Notes: generated by a model from the letters alone, not told the origin. Numbered from the stretch's first letter, positions 8,137-16,134 are shown. The stretch is DNA of 21,653 nucleotides from Acidobacteriota bacterium (GCA_021802085.1 JAKAAZ010000028.1:1-21653), one strand, 5' to 3'. Numbers and translations: made by a program.

Positions 8137-9265
8137 GCCGCGGACAAGAGCGCAGGTCATTCCGCGCCATATTCCCGCGCTGGATGGCCTGCGAGCGTTT
8201 GCGATTCTTGCCGTGCTGGTTCACCACTGCGGCGAGTATTACCTGATCCAGAATTCTCCGCAGACGTCTCTGCTGCGGAGTTTCGTAGAAAACCTGGGCA
8301 GCGGCGTCGATCTTTTTTTTGCGCTCTCCGGATTTTTGATTACGGGAATTCTGCTCGATTCCCTCGATCGGCCGTATTTCTTCCGGCGTTTTTACTGGCG
8401 TCGCGGGCTGCGCATCTGGCCCTTGTACTACACGTTTCTGCTGGCCGCTTATCTGGCTCATCGGAGGGTGTTCAGCGGAATAGGAGTGGCGCCGTTTGTC
8501 TTCTACTATCGAAATTTTCTAGGACCGGACCGGGCTTCGGACATGTATGTAGGTCAGTTCTGGAGTCTGTGCGTGGAAGAGCAGTTTTATCTGGTATGGC
8601 CGCTGGTGCTGTACTTTACGGCGAAGCGCCTGCGGATGCCGCTGATCCTATTTCTGATGTGTACTGCATTTTTCTGCCGCGCATATTTGTTTTGGCGCGG
8701 GGTCGATGGGTACGTCATTTACCGGCTTCCATATTGCCATATGGATGTGCTGCTGGCGGGCGCGCTGGTCGCGGTTTTAATTCGGCATGGAATGAAAGAA
8801 AAAATATTAAGAACACTTTGTTTCGCGGGTATGTTGCTGGGAATTGCAGGGCTCGCTGTGGTGGAAACCGTGTCGCCCAACGTGGTGATCTATCCCCTGG
8901 GGCTGACATCGACCGCGCTGCTGTTTGGTGGTGTAGTGGGGTTGTGCATTCGGGGAGTCGGATGCGCTGTGCGGACGGTGCTCGAAAGCCCATTGTTAGA
9001 GGCCATCAGCAAGCGCAGTTATGCAATGTACGTCTTCCATCTTGTGCCGCTGTACGTGTCCTACAAGCTGCTTTTGCGGCTCAAGGTGCTTCCTCTTGGG
9101 ATGCTGCCCGCGCTGCTGATCATCCTGGGGATTGGACTGGTCACGTATGGAATGGCGTGGCTCTCGTGGCGGTATCTGGAGGAGCCGATGTTGCGATTGA
9201 AGAAATGGGAGTGGTTCGCTACGAGACAGATTCCAGTTTCTGCTGATACTGATTCAACTGAGTGA
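8129..9265 (+). CDS. Acyltransferase 3 family membrane O-acyltransferase (OafA-like)
   Basis: Integral inner-membrane enzyme that typically adds acetyl or other acyl groups to extracytoplasmic polysaccharides. Visible family motifs are IPALDGLRAFAILAVLVHH with the conserved His, DLFFALSGFLITGILL, RRFYWRRGLRIWPLYY and QFWSLCVEEQFYLVWPL. About ten hydrophobic segments fill the 378 residues, with no SGNH domain. The start is the ATG at 8129, preceded by GGAGACGGA and overlapping the previous gene's TGA by 8 bp. The frame is open from a TTG at 8111, which is not needed. The last 47 bp overlap the 3' end of rfbG on the opposite strand. It probably modifies the glycan built by the neighbouring genes. 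Confidence 0.9.
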   Translation: MDEPRTRAQVIPRHIPALDGLRAFAILAVLVHHCGEYYLIQNSPQTSLLRSFVENLGSGVDLFFALSGFLITGILLDSLDRPYFFRRFYWRRGLRIWPLYYTFLLAAYLAHRRVFSGIGVAPFVFYYRNFLGPDRASDMYVGQFWSLCVEEQFYLVWPLVLYFTAKRLRMPLILFLMCTAFFCRAYLFWRGVDGYVIYRLPYCHMDVLLAGALVAVLIRHGMKEKILRTLCFAGMLLGIAGLAVVETVSPNVVIYPLGLTSTALLFGGVVGLCIRGVGCAVRTVLESPLLEAISKRSYAMYVFHLVPLYVSYKLLLRLKVLPLGMLPALLIILGIGLVTYGMAWLSWRYLEEPMLRLKKWEWFATRQIPVSADTDSTE

Positions 9266-10316
9266 GACATTTTTGGCGGGCGTTGTGGCCGGCCTGCACA
9301 TCGCGGTACCAGTCGAGGGTGAAGTCCAGCGCTTCCGGCAAGGACAGCGACGGGGACCAGACGAGATCGCGCGAGGCTTTGGTCCAGTCGAGCTTCAGCA
9401 TGTTGGCTTCGTGGGGATGAGGGCCGTCATCGACCTGCCAGCGCGGCGGGGCTGCGGAAGACAGCGCGGCCCAGCGCGCGGCGAGGTGTTCGACAATCCA
9501 CTGGACAGATTGTGCATCGCTGGAGTGGGGGCCGAAGTTCCACGCGCCGGAGAATTGTGGGCCGTGTTCGTAGAGCTTTTCGGCCAGCGTGAGATAGCCG
9601 CGCAGCGGTTCGAGAACATGCTGCCAGGGCCGGGTCGCGTTGGGATTGCGAATGCGGAGGGTTTCGCCGGAGGTGAAGGCGCGGATGATGTCGACGATCA
9701 GGCGATCCGCGGCCCAGTCGCCGCCGCCGATGACATTGCCGGCGCGCGCTGAGGCGATGGCAACTTTGTGCTCCGCATATTTTGCGGGCGGAAAGAAGGA
9801 ATCTCTGTAGGCGCGGGTGACAAATTCCGCGCAGGCCTTGCTGTTGCTGTAGGGATCGTGGCCGCCGAGGGGATCGTTTTCGCGGTAGGCCCAGACCCAC
9901 TCCTGGTTCTCATACACCTTATCTGTGGTGATGATGACGACGGCGCGCACCGAATCGCAGGCGCGCACGGCTTCCAACAGCCGCGCGGTGCCGAGAACGT
10001 TGGTCTCATAAGTGCGAATGGGGTCCTGGTAGGAGGCGCGCACCAGAGATTGCGCGGCGAGGTGCAGGACAATCTCCGGCCGATGCCGGACGAGCGAGGC
10101 TTTGAGCTGTTCGAGGGCCGAGAGGTCGCCGATCACGGAGGTCATGCCGCCGGCGACCTCGGCCATGGTAAAAAGATTCGGGGTGGTGTGCGGGGGCAGG
10201 GCGTAGCCCATGACGTCCGCGCCGAGTTGATCGAGCCAGAGCGCGAGCCAACTGCCTTTGAAGCCGGTGTGGCCGGTGAGAAATACTTTGCGGCGCTGCC
10301 AGAATGCGTTCACCAT
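9219..10316 (-). CDS. rfbG: CDP-glucose 4,6-dehydratase
   Basis: Short-chain dehydrogenase/reductase enzyme that converts CDP-D-glucose to CDP-4-dehydro-6-deoxy-D-glucose in the cytoplasm, the second step to CDP-3,6-dideoxyhexoses. From the ATG at 10316 it has 365 residues. The NAD-binding motif TGHTGFKGSW is near residues 14-23, TDK at about 131-133, and the catalytic Tyr-x3-Lys (YSNSK) at about 156-160. GNVIGGGDWAADRL and RPWQHVLEPLRGY are typical of RfbG. MVNAFWQ matches the usual family N-terminus; an ATG at 10325 and a TTG at 10346 are also in frame. The start overlaps the rfbF stop by 7 bp, so the two are translationally coupled. Its 3' end overlaps the acyltransferase gene on the other strand by 47 bp. 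Confidence 0.95.
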   Translation of the reverse strand: MVNAFWQRRKVFLTGHTGFKGSWLALWLDQLGADVMGYALPPHTTPNLFTMAEVAGGMTSVIGDLSALEQLKASLVRHRPEIVLHLAAQSLVRASYQDPIRTYETNVLGTARLLEAVRACDSVRAVVIITTDKVYENQEWVWAYRENDPLGGHDPYSNSKACAEFVTRAYRDSFFPPAKYAEHKVAIASARAGNVIGGGDWAADRLIVDIIRAFTSGETLRIRNPNATRPWQHVLEPLRGYLTLAEKLYEHGPQFSGAWNFGPHSSDAQSVQWIVEHLAARWAALSSAAPPRWQVDDGPHPHEANMLKLDWTKASRDLVWSPSLSLPEALDFTLDWYRDVQAGHNARQKCLTQLNQYQQKLESVS

Positions 10317-11083
10317 ATCTTCCATGGAGCGGACCCCGTGTCCCAAAGATCTTCGAGGAATTTTCTGTCATGCAGCGTATCCATGGGCTGCCAGAAGCCG
10401 TGATGTTTGTAGGCGGAGACCTGCCGCTCGGCGCTGAGGGTTTCGAGCGGAGCACGCTCCCAGATGGTGGAATCGCCTTGAATGTAGGAAGCGACCTTGG
10501 GAGAGAGCACGAAGAATCCGCCGCTGACCCAGCGGCCGTCGCCCTTGGGCTTTTCTGAAAACGAAGTGACCTGGGCGTTATCGGCGATTTCGAGGGCGCC
10601 GAATTTTCCGACGGATTGGGTCGCCGTCAACGTGACCAGCGATTTGTGGCTGCGATGGAAGCGCAGCAGTTCGTCGAGATCGATGTCGGCGAGGCCGTCG
10701 CCATAGGTGAAACAGAATTCTTCCTCCTCCTCGACGTAGGGAAGGGCGCGCTTCAGGCGTCCGCCGGTCATGGTATCCGCGCCGGTGTCGATCAGGGTGA
10801 CGCGCCAGGGCTCGCAGTGGGCGCTGTGGGTCTCGATTTTGTTCTGCTGCAGGTCGATGGTGACATCGGCGGAGTGAAGAAAATAATTCGCAAAAAACTC
10901 CTTGATCATGTAACCCTTATAGCCGAGGCAGATGATGAAGTCGTTGATGCCGTAGTGCGAATAAATCTTCATGATGTGCCAGAGGATGGGGCGTCCGCCG
11001 ATTTCCACCATCGGCTTGGGGCGCGCCGAAGTTTCCTCGGCCAACCGGCTTCCCAGTCCGCCTGCAAGGATGATCGCCTTCAT
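10310..11083 (-). CDS. rfbF: Glucose-1-phosphate cytidylyltransferase
   Basis: Cytoplasmic nucleotidyltransferase that joins CTP and glucose 1-phosphate to give CDP-glucose, the entry step of the CDP-sugar pathway. The 257 residues start with the nucleotide-binding loop MKAIILAGGLGSRLAEE and PKPMVEIGG (Arg13, Lys23). The acidic metal site YGDG has Asp129. GKFGALEI, FSEKPKGDG and GFWQPMDTLHD are typical of RfbF. Length is normal for the family. A GGAG stands about 8 nt before the ATG. It follows the GT39 gene by 21 bp and overlaps rfbG, so it is third in a four-gene minus-strand operon. Confidence 0.96.
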   Translation of the reverse strand: MKAIILAGGLGSRLAEETSARPKPMVEIGGRPILWHIMKIYSHYGINDFIICLGYKGYMIKEFFANYFLHSADVTIDLQQNKIETHSAHCEPWRVTLIDTGADTMTGGRLKRALPYVEEEEEFCFTYGDGLADIDLDELLRFHRSHKSLVTLTATQSVGKFGALEIADNAQVTSFSEKPKGDGRWVSGGFFVLSPKVASYIQGDSTIWERAPLETLSAERQVSAYKHHGFWQPMDTLHDRKFLEDLWDTGSAPWKIW

Positions 11084-11104
11084 ACATATCTCCGGTACAT
11101 CATT

Positions 11105-12739
11105 CTACGGCTTGGTCGCGGTGGCCGATGGGGCGAGTGTGACTTCATACAGTTGTTCATCTTTATAACCGGCGGAATAATCGCCGAGGAAGCGGAGGGT
11201 TGCGTGATCCGCAACGAGTTTTCGCAGCAGCCAATCTTCAGGGTAGTTGTAGGTGCCGAAGACTAAAAACGTCGAGTGCTGCTGAATGAATTGCGTATAG
11301 GGCATGATGTTGGCCTGGATAGGGAATTTGCCCTTCAACGTTGGAAAACCTTCGAAGATGGTCGCATTGGCATATTGAACTGCGGCATCCAGATCGTTCA
11401 GGTAGTAGACGCGAGCAAGGAAGGTACTGTTCTCGCGGCTGTTCATCTCGAGGAAGGTGAGTCCGCTGGCATCGACGAAGGGCAAATTGGGCATGATCTG
11501 GCTGATGGGGGTGGTCGAATCTCCGGTGAGGTCTACACCTTGCGGCTGGACGGGCTGGACCACGTTCTGCAGATGCCGGGCAAGCGATGCAGGCGTGACG
11601 ATGCCGAAACAAAAGAAGATCGAACAGATCAGCGCGGCGCGACTGCTGGCTGCGGTCCATCGCGCGACAAACCAGCTAACCAGGATGCCGACGCCGAAGA
11701 TCGCCGCGATGCCATAGCGAGGGAAGTATGCGCTATGGGAATGCATGAAGACGAAAATGACGACGAGCGGAACACAGCAGAAGCCGAGGGCAAGAATGAT
11801 CTCGGGCAAAGTGAAGCCGCTGGGCGATGTGTCGCGGACAGGATCTGTCGGTTTGTCGCGTAGCAGGACGATGGCGACAATCGCCGCGGCGAGCAGAGAT
11901 GCTAGACCGGCCCAGATATCGGAGTATGCTGCCTGCAGGTTTGTGATGGAAGCCTGGAACAGCTTCGGGAATGCTCCGGCGTCATGGGTTTGGATGGGCT
12001 GCAGGTAGGTGACGCAGGCGGACAAGGGGAGAGCGAGACAAATCCAAAGGATCCAATCCGGCTTCCGGCGCAGGAAGCATCGTATGGCTTCCGTGAGCAA
12101 CAGCGCAGCATAAGCAACCGCGGCCAGGATGTGGCTCAACAACATTCCGAATCCGCCCACAACAATAAACAACAAGGCAATCCAGCTTCGATGTTTATCT
12201 GTCTGTATGGCTCGCTGCCAGGCGAGAGCGAGAATGCCGATGAAGCCTAAGACGAGCGCATACGGGCGGGCTTCAAACGAATACAGATTGAAGGAGCTGC
12301 CGAGCAGAACCAGCGCCGCTAGAAGGCCATAGAGAGGCGTGAGTCGACGGCGCACAAACTGGTAGAGACACACGGCAGCCACGAAGTACGCAATCATGGA
12401 TGGCAGTCGAACGGAAAAAGCCGATGGATGGATGAGATGGAAGGTAATACGCGCCGCAGTGTAATACAGTGGCGGGTTCAAATCGATGGTGCGGATCCAC
12501 AGCAGCATCTTGCCAAAGGTGGGAGCCTGCGCGATGTAGTACGTATACAGCTCATCGTGCCATAAAGGCTTGACGCGCTCGCCTTTCAGAATCCACAAAT
12601 ACAAGAGGAACAAAATGCCTAACAAGATCGATGAGCGACTTTCAAGAAAATTGGCGAGTTTCTTTAGCCGCTCATCCACTGTGGTCTGGATGGCGGCTAC
12701 AAAACGCAGTTCGGACTGTTGCTTCTGGGCTGGAGTCAT
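11105..12739 (-). CDS. GT39-type polytopic membrane glycosyltransferase
   Basis: Predicted inner-membrane GT-C glycosyltransferase of the GT39/ArnT-like group, using polyprenyl-phosphate sugars on the periplasmic side. The 544 residues contain a cytoplasmic N-terminal helix, a first membrane segment (about 37-51), then PLWHDELYTYYIA with the Asp-Glu pair (about 62-63) in the first periplasmic loop. NPPLYYTAARI and RLPSMIAYFVAA follow as in the family, with many further membrane segments and a soluble C-terminal domain (about 400-544). Its ATG overlaps the rfbH stop as ATGA, so it is coupled to rfbH. A position inside the CDP-sugar operon suggests it handles the sugar made there or a glycan carrying it. 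The substrate is inferred only. Confidence 0.82.
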   Translation of the reverse strand: MTPAQKQQSELRFVAAIQTTVDERLKKLANFLESRSSILLGILFLLYLWILKGERVKPLWHDELYTYYIAQAPTFGKMLLWIRTIDLNPPLYYTAARITFHLIHPSAFSVRLPSMIAYFVAAVCLYQFVRRRLTPLYGLLAALVLLGSSFNLYSFEARPYALVLGFIGILALAWQRAIQTDKHRSWIALLFIVVGGFGMLLSHILAAVAYAALLLTEAIRCFLRRKPDWILWICLALPLSACVTYLQPIQTHDAGAFPKLFQASITNLQAAYSDIWAGLASLLAAAIVAIVLLRDKPTDPVRDTSPSGFTLPEIILALGFCCVPLVVIFVFMHSHSAYFPRYGIAAIFGVGILVSWFVARWTAASSRAALICSIFFCFGIVTPASLARHLQNVVQPVQPQGVDLTGDSTTPISQIMPNLPFVDASGLTFLEMNSRENSTFLARVYYLNDLDAAVQYANATIFEGFPTLKGKFPIQANIMPYTQFIQQHSTFLVFGTYNYPEDWLLRKLVADHATLRFLGDYSAGYKDEQLYEVTLAPSATATKP

Positions 12740-14070
12740 CGTACGGTGACGGAGCGGTTGGCCTGGGTAAATGCTCGGATGATATCGGCAGTGTAGTTCA
12801 GCATTTCTTCTGTGAGGCCGGGATAGAGGCCGATCCAGAAAACATTGCGCAGGACGAAGTCGGTATTTTTGAGGTCGCCGATGACGCGGAACTCGACATC
12901 TTTGTAGGCTGGTTGGCGGGTAAGGTTGCCGCCGAACAGCAGGCGCGTGCCGATCTTGTTGGACTCAAGTTCGCGGATGAGCTGGGCGCGATCGAAGGGC
13001 GCGTCCTCGCGCACGCCGATGGGAAAACCAAACCAGCTTGGCTCGGCGTCGGGCGTACTCTCCGGCAGGAGCAGGAAATCTTCGAGCGGCTTCAGGCTGT
13101 TGTAGAGATGCTGGAAGTTGTTCCGGCGGGCGGCAATGAAGCCGGGGAGTTTTTCCAACTGCGAAACTCCTAGGGCTGCCTGCATGTCTGTAAGTTTCAG
13201 ATTGTAGCCGATGTGGGAGTAGGTGTATTTGTGGTCGTACCCGCAGGGCAGATCTCCCAATTCCCAGTCGAAGCGCTTGCCGCAGGTATTGTCTTTGCCC
13301 GGATCGCACCAGCAGTCGCGGCCCCAGTCGCGGAAGGATTCGACGAGAGTTTTCAGCAGCGGGGAGTTGGTGACGACCGCGCCGCCTTCGCCCATGGTGA
13401 TGTGGTGGGCGGGATAAAAACTGATGGTGGCGAGGTCGCCGAAGGTCCCGACTTTTTTGCCTTTGAAGGTGGCGCCGAGCGCGTCGCAACTGTCTTCAAT
13501 GAGCCAGAGATTGTGCTGCCGGGCGAACGCGGCGACACGATCGAGGTCATACGGATTGCCGAGCGTATGGGCGATCATGATGGCGCGTGTTCGCGGGCTG
13601 AGTGCCGCTTCCAGTTGAGAAACGTCGGCCTGGTAGTTCGGCAACGTGATGTCAATGAATACGGGCACGCAGCGGTTCTGGATGATGGGATTGACGGTGG
13701 TTGGAAAACCGGCGGCGACGGTGATGACTTCATCCCCGGTGCGAAGCGCGCGATCGCCCAGCCGGGGAGAGGTGAGAGCGGAAAATGCGAGCAGGTTGGC
13801 GGACGATCCGGAATTGACGAGAGACACGCCACGGATGTCGAGGTAGCGCGCCAACTGCCGTTCGAACTGCGCGGCAAATCTGCCGGTGGTGAGCCAGCAG
13901 TCGAGCGAGGCATCGATCAGGTTGCGCAGGTCGGCTGCGTCCAGCACTTTTCCCGCAACGGGAACGGCGGATTGACCGGGGAAAAAGGGCTGCGCGCGAA
14001 AGGCCTCTTCGAAATATTTTTCGGTCAGTTGGAGAATCCGATCCCGAAGCTCGCGGCTGTTTCCGGTCAT
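12736..14070 (-). CDS. rfbH: CDP-4-dehydro-6-deoxyglucose 3-dehydratase (E1, PLP and [2Fe-2S])
   Basis: Removes the C3 hydroxyl of CDP-4-dehydro-6-deoxyglucose, giving the intermediate that an RfbI-type reductase turns into CDP-4-dehydro-3,6-dideoxyglucose. The 444 residues have the aminotransferase-like fold. The usual PLP Lys is replaced by His in AHHITMGEGG (His222), the hallmark of E1. The iron-sulfur ligands are intact with exact E1 spacing: Cys195, then 57 residues to Cys253, one residue to Cys255, and seven to Cys263 (DCWCDPGKDNTC). The N-terminal helix and FFPG region and the YSHIGYNLKLTDMQAALG segment also fit. An AGGATAG lies about 5 nt before the ATG. It is first in the operon with GT39, rfbF and rfbG. 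No reductase partner is encoded in the window. Confidence 0.96.
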   Translation of the reverse strand: MTGNSRELRDRILQLTEKYFEEAFRAQPFFPGQSAVPVAGKVLDAADLRNLIDASLDCWLTTGRFAAQFERQLARYLDIRGVSLVNSGSSANLLAFSALTSPRLGDRALRTGDEVITVAAGFPTTVNPIIQNRCVPVFIDITLPNYQADVSQLEAALSPRTRAIMIAHTLGNPYDLDRVAAFARQHNLWLIEDSCDALGATFKGKKVGTFGDLATISFYPAHHITMGEGGAVVTNSPLLKTLVESFRDWGRDCWCDPGKDNTCGKRFDWELGDLPCGYDHKYTYSHIGYNLKLTDMQAALGVSQLEKLPGFIAARRNNFQHLYNSLKPLEDFLLLPESTPDAEPSWFGFPIGVREDAPFDRAQLIRELESNKIGTRLLFGGNLTRQPAYKDVEFRVIGDLKNTDFVLRNVFWIGLYPGLTEEMLNYTADIIRAFTQANRSVTVR

Positions 14071-14373
14071 TTTTCTATCCTAATGCAGCCGAGTCGATCC
14101 AGTGACCAAGGGCGCGGCGATCCGACGGCGGCTTGATTCGACTTCCTCGGAAGTTGAACACGTGAAGATGAGGCCGTCGTTGAGCGGGGTTGCCTGTCCG
14201 CGGCAAACTTGCTTTGGGAGGGCGAAATCGTTTCCGCATGGCAACAAGCGAGGGACAGCAACCCATCGGGGGCGGCGAGTATCCCACTGTATAGCCGATG
14301 AGTTGGCATGAATGCCGAGAAATGCGTGGCTTTCAGTCGAGTTGTTGAGCGAGACGATATGGAGGAAACAAAC
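14071..14373. other. Divergent intergenic region between rfbH and the Gly/Ser-rich protein gene
   Basis: About 300 bp expected to carry promoters in both directions. The rfbH ribosome-binding site (AGGATAG) is at its left edge, a dyad lies at 14137-14158, and the ribosome-binding site of the right gene is at its right edge. I found no confident -35/-10 pair. A 70-codon minus-strand frame (14075-14287) exists, but no family is recognisable and other frames are equally open. Confidence 0.5.
14137..14158. promoter_or_regulatory. 22-bp dyad, possible operator
   Basis: TTCGACTTCC and GGAAGTTGAA face each other around a two-base centre (14147-14148), 9 of 10 positions symmetrical. It lies about 70 bp upstream of the rfbH start in the divergent region. 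The short spacer makes a hairpin poor and favours a DNA-binding dyad. No known regulator motif is recognised. Confidence 0.3.
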
Positions 14374-14376
14374 TTG
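14361..14376 (+). promoter_or_regulatory. Strong Shine-Dalgarno deciding a TTG start
   Basis: GGAGGA at 14361-14366 is followed after about 8 nt by TTG at 14374. This selects TTG over the ATG at 14359, which overlaps the Shine-Dalgarno itself, and gives a protein starting MTIKRSIMVLAAACAMTG, an ideal signal peptide. Confidence 0.7.
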
Positions 14377-14841
14377 ACTATTAAGCGATCGATCATGGTA
14401 TTGGCAGCAGCGTGCGCAATGACGGGCGTGGCCGCGATGGGCCAGGCGGGTGGAGCAGCAGGCGGGGGAGCAGGGGGCGGCTCGATGCAGCGGGGCAGCG
14501 GTTCTGCTGGCGGGTCTCAACAAGGCGGCGGCTCCCATGGCAGTGGAAACAATGGCACGGGAAACGGGCAGCCGGGCGCGTATGGAAATACACAACCGGG
14601 CACCAGCAATAACGGAAGCACCGCCAACCCCAACGGCAGCGGCGCGACAGGCAACGGGTCGATGCAACCAGGCAGCGGGTCGACCGGGAACAGCCAGGAA
14701 GGGAACGGATCCCAGGGCAGTATGGGAACGGGACAGACGGGGAACTCCGGCAACACGCAACCCGGCAGCAACAATAGCGGCAGCAGCCCGAACGGAAGCG
14801 GGACGGGGAACAGCAGCACCAATCCTCCGCAGCAGCGGTAA
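14374..14841 (+). CDS. Secreted Gly/Ser/Asn/Gln-rich low-complexity protein
   Basis: No family recognised. From the TTG at 14374 it has 155 residues: a signal peptide (Lys-Arg, then IMVLAAACAMTGVAAMGQA, cleavage likely after GQA near residue 25) and then about 130 residues made almost only of Gly, Ser, Asn, Gln, Thr and Pro. Imperfect repeats are visible, for example GNTQPGTSNNGSTANPNGSG near the middle and GNTQPGSNNSGSSPNGSG near the end, with NGSMQPGSGSTGNSQ between. There are no Cys residues after the signal peptide. The mature chain should be disordered and extracytoplasmic, perhaps a matrix, cell-surface or linker-like protein. It is a single-gene unit closed by a hairpin terminator. A frame starting at 14308 is possible but puts charged residues before the signal sequence. 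Confidence 0.75.
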   Translation: MTIKRSIMVLAAACAMTGVAAMGQAGGAAGGGAGGGSMQRGSGSAGGSQQGGGSHGSGNNGTGNGQPGAYGNTQPGTSNNGSTANPNGSGATGNGSMQPGSGSTGNSQEGNGSQGSMGTGQTGNSGNTQPGSNNSGSSPNGSGTGNSSTNPPQQR

Positions 14842-14872
14842 TCGATTGCGGAAGTTCCGATCCGCGACACAC

Positions 14873-14908
14873 GAGAGCGCACCTTGCTTCCACAGAAGGT
14901 GCGCTTTC
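14873..14908 (+). terminator. Hairpin terminator
   Basis: AGCGCACCTT (14876-14885) pairs perfectly with AAGGTGCGCT (14896-14905) around a 10-nt loop. Outer G-U, A-U and G-C pairs extend the stem to 13. A short TTTC follows. It lies about 30 bp after the stop of the Gly/Ser-rich gene and 16 bp beyond the convergent DUF1634 stop. The T-run favours the plus strand, but the stem could also affect the minus transcript. Confidence 0.7.
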
Positions 14909-14924
14909 AGGTAAGGGGGAATCT

Positions 14925-15299
14925 TTATCTGGCAAACAGGATGGAGAACAGAAGAATGACCAGTACCAACCCGCTGACGGCCACATACATGTGATCTCGT
15001 TCAAGGGCGAAGGCGCCGACCAGGAAGGCAACGCGCGCCACGGGGGTGGCAATCAACAGCAGAACGCCGACTTGAATAATTGCCAACGAATCGCCATGAA
15101 AGGCATTGGGAATGAGTTCATGCACGGTCCGCAGCATGGGGCTGATCGAATGAAATGCGTGGTAGTTGGGAATGGAGGCGCCATGGTGCAACAGATAGAG
15201 GACCAGGCCGATGAGGGTGACGAACGAGGACAGCAACACGCCTGCCCGGAGCACCTGGCCAATGAACATTTCGACTTGTTTATCGCGGAGCTCGATCAT
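14925..15299 (-). CDS. DUF1634 membrane protein
   Basis: 124 residues with three clear membrane segments (AGVLLSSFVTLIGLVLYLLHH, LAIIQVGVLLLIATPVARVA and MYVAVSGLVLVILLFSILFA) and a short N-terminal cytoplasmic part. LRAGVLLS and QVGVLLLIATPVARV are the patterns I associate with DUF1634. Family members are commonly found next to TauE/SafE permeases, as here: the gene starts 1 nt after the permease stop, so it is co-transcribed and probably translationally coupled. It may be an accessory subunit of the permease. The biochemical role is unknown. Confidence 0.8.
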   Translation of the reverse strand: MIELRDKQVEMFIGQVLRAGVLLSSFVTLIGLVLYLLHHGASIPNYHAFHSISPMLRTVHELIPNAFHGDSLAIIQVGVLLLIATPVARVAFLVGAFALERDHMYVAVSGLVLVILLFSILFAR

Positions 15300-15300
15300 C

Positions 15301-16134
15301 TTAGACGTTCCCCACCCAACCGTTGTAGATCATTTCCAGCGCCAGGAAGAAGATGACGACTGCAAAAATCATCCGCAGCGGTTTCACCTTCGATTTGACC
15401 AGCAATTTCGCCCCGAACAGGGAGCCTATCAGGACGCCAATCATGACGGGCGCCGAGAGCGCGGGATCGATATAGCCGCGGCGGAAATAGATGCCGGCGC
15501 TGGCGGCGGCGGTGACGCCGATCATGAAGTTGCTGGTGGTGGTGGAGACCTTGAACGGGATGCGCATGATATGGTCCATGGCCAACACCTTGACCGCGCC
15601 GGATCCGATTCCAAGCAGCCCTGAAAGGATACCGGCGCCGGCCATTGCGCCGAAGCCGCCGGAGATATGTTTGACGGAATATTTCTGTTCCACGCCGTCA
15701 TGCCCAGGGAAAGTACCGTTCATTTTCAGGTGATCGGACCACTTGTTTCGCGGAACGATTTCGTCGTCGTGTCTCTGGAAAGAAACATAGACGGAGTAGA
15801 GCAGGACAAGGCCAAAGACAATGGCGATGCCGCGGGTGGGGGTGCGCGTTGCCAGCCAGGCCCCGCCGACCGCTCCCAAGGTGGTGGCGATTTCAAGGAA
15901 CATGCCAATGCGGATATTGGAGAAGCCCTCGCGCACGTATGCGGCCGCGGAGCCGGACGAGGTGGCGATGACGGAGATCAGCGAGGCCCCGATGGCGTAA
16001 TGGATATCCACCTTGAAGAGCAACGCCAGCATGGGGACGAGAACCACTCCGCCGCCCAGGCCGGTGAGAGAGCCGAGCAGGCCCGCCAGCAGGGAACCTC
16101 CCAGGATGTACAACGAAAAGGTCAATGCATTCAT
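15301..16134 (-). CDS. TauE/SafE family permease (sulfite/organic anion exporter-like)
   Basis: Predicted inner-membrane transporter of the TauE/SafE (DUF81) family, members of which move sulfite, sulfoacetate or related anions. The 278 residues contain two homologous halves. The first begins GLLGSLTGLGGGVVLVPMLALLF and contains IGASLISVIATSS. The second begins GILSGLLGIGSGAVKVLAMDHIM and contains KVSTTTSNFMIGVTAAAS. They are joined by a hydrophilic loop (about residues 120-155) with HDDEIVPRNK. The start is the ATG at 16134; a TTG at 16140 adds two residues. It is first gene of a two-gene unit with the DUF1634 protein and divergent from the S53 protease. The substrate cannot be deduced. Confidence 0.9.
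   Translation of the reverse strand: MNALTFSLYILGGSLLAGLLGSLTGLGGGVVLVPMLALLFKVDIHYAIGASLISVIATSSGSAAAYVREGFSNIRIGMFLEIATTLGAVGGAWLATRTPTRGIAIVFGLVLLYSVYVSFQRHDDEIVPRNKWSDHLKMNGTFPGHDGVEQKYSVKHISGGFGAMAGAGILSGLLGIGSGAVKVLAMDHIMRIPFKVSTTTSNFMIGVTAAASAGIYFRRGYIDPALSAPVMIGVLIGSLFGAKLLVKSKVKPLRMIFAVVIFFLALEMIYNGWVGNV

Noticed and set aside
7087..8160. 357-codon minus-strand frame opposite the GtrB-like gene
   Set aside because: His/Arg/Gln-rich shadow composition; the plus strand has complete GT2 motifs.
14075..14287. 70-codon minus-strand frame upstream of rfbH
   Set aside because: No family features, several overlapping frames equally open, and it spans the divergent regulatory region.
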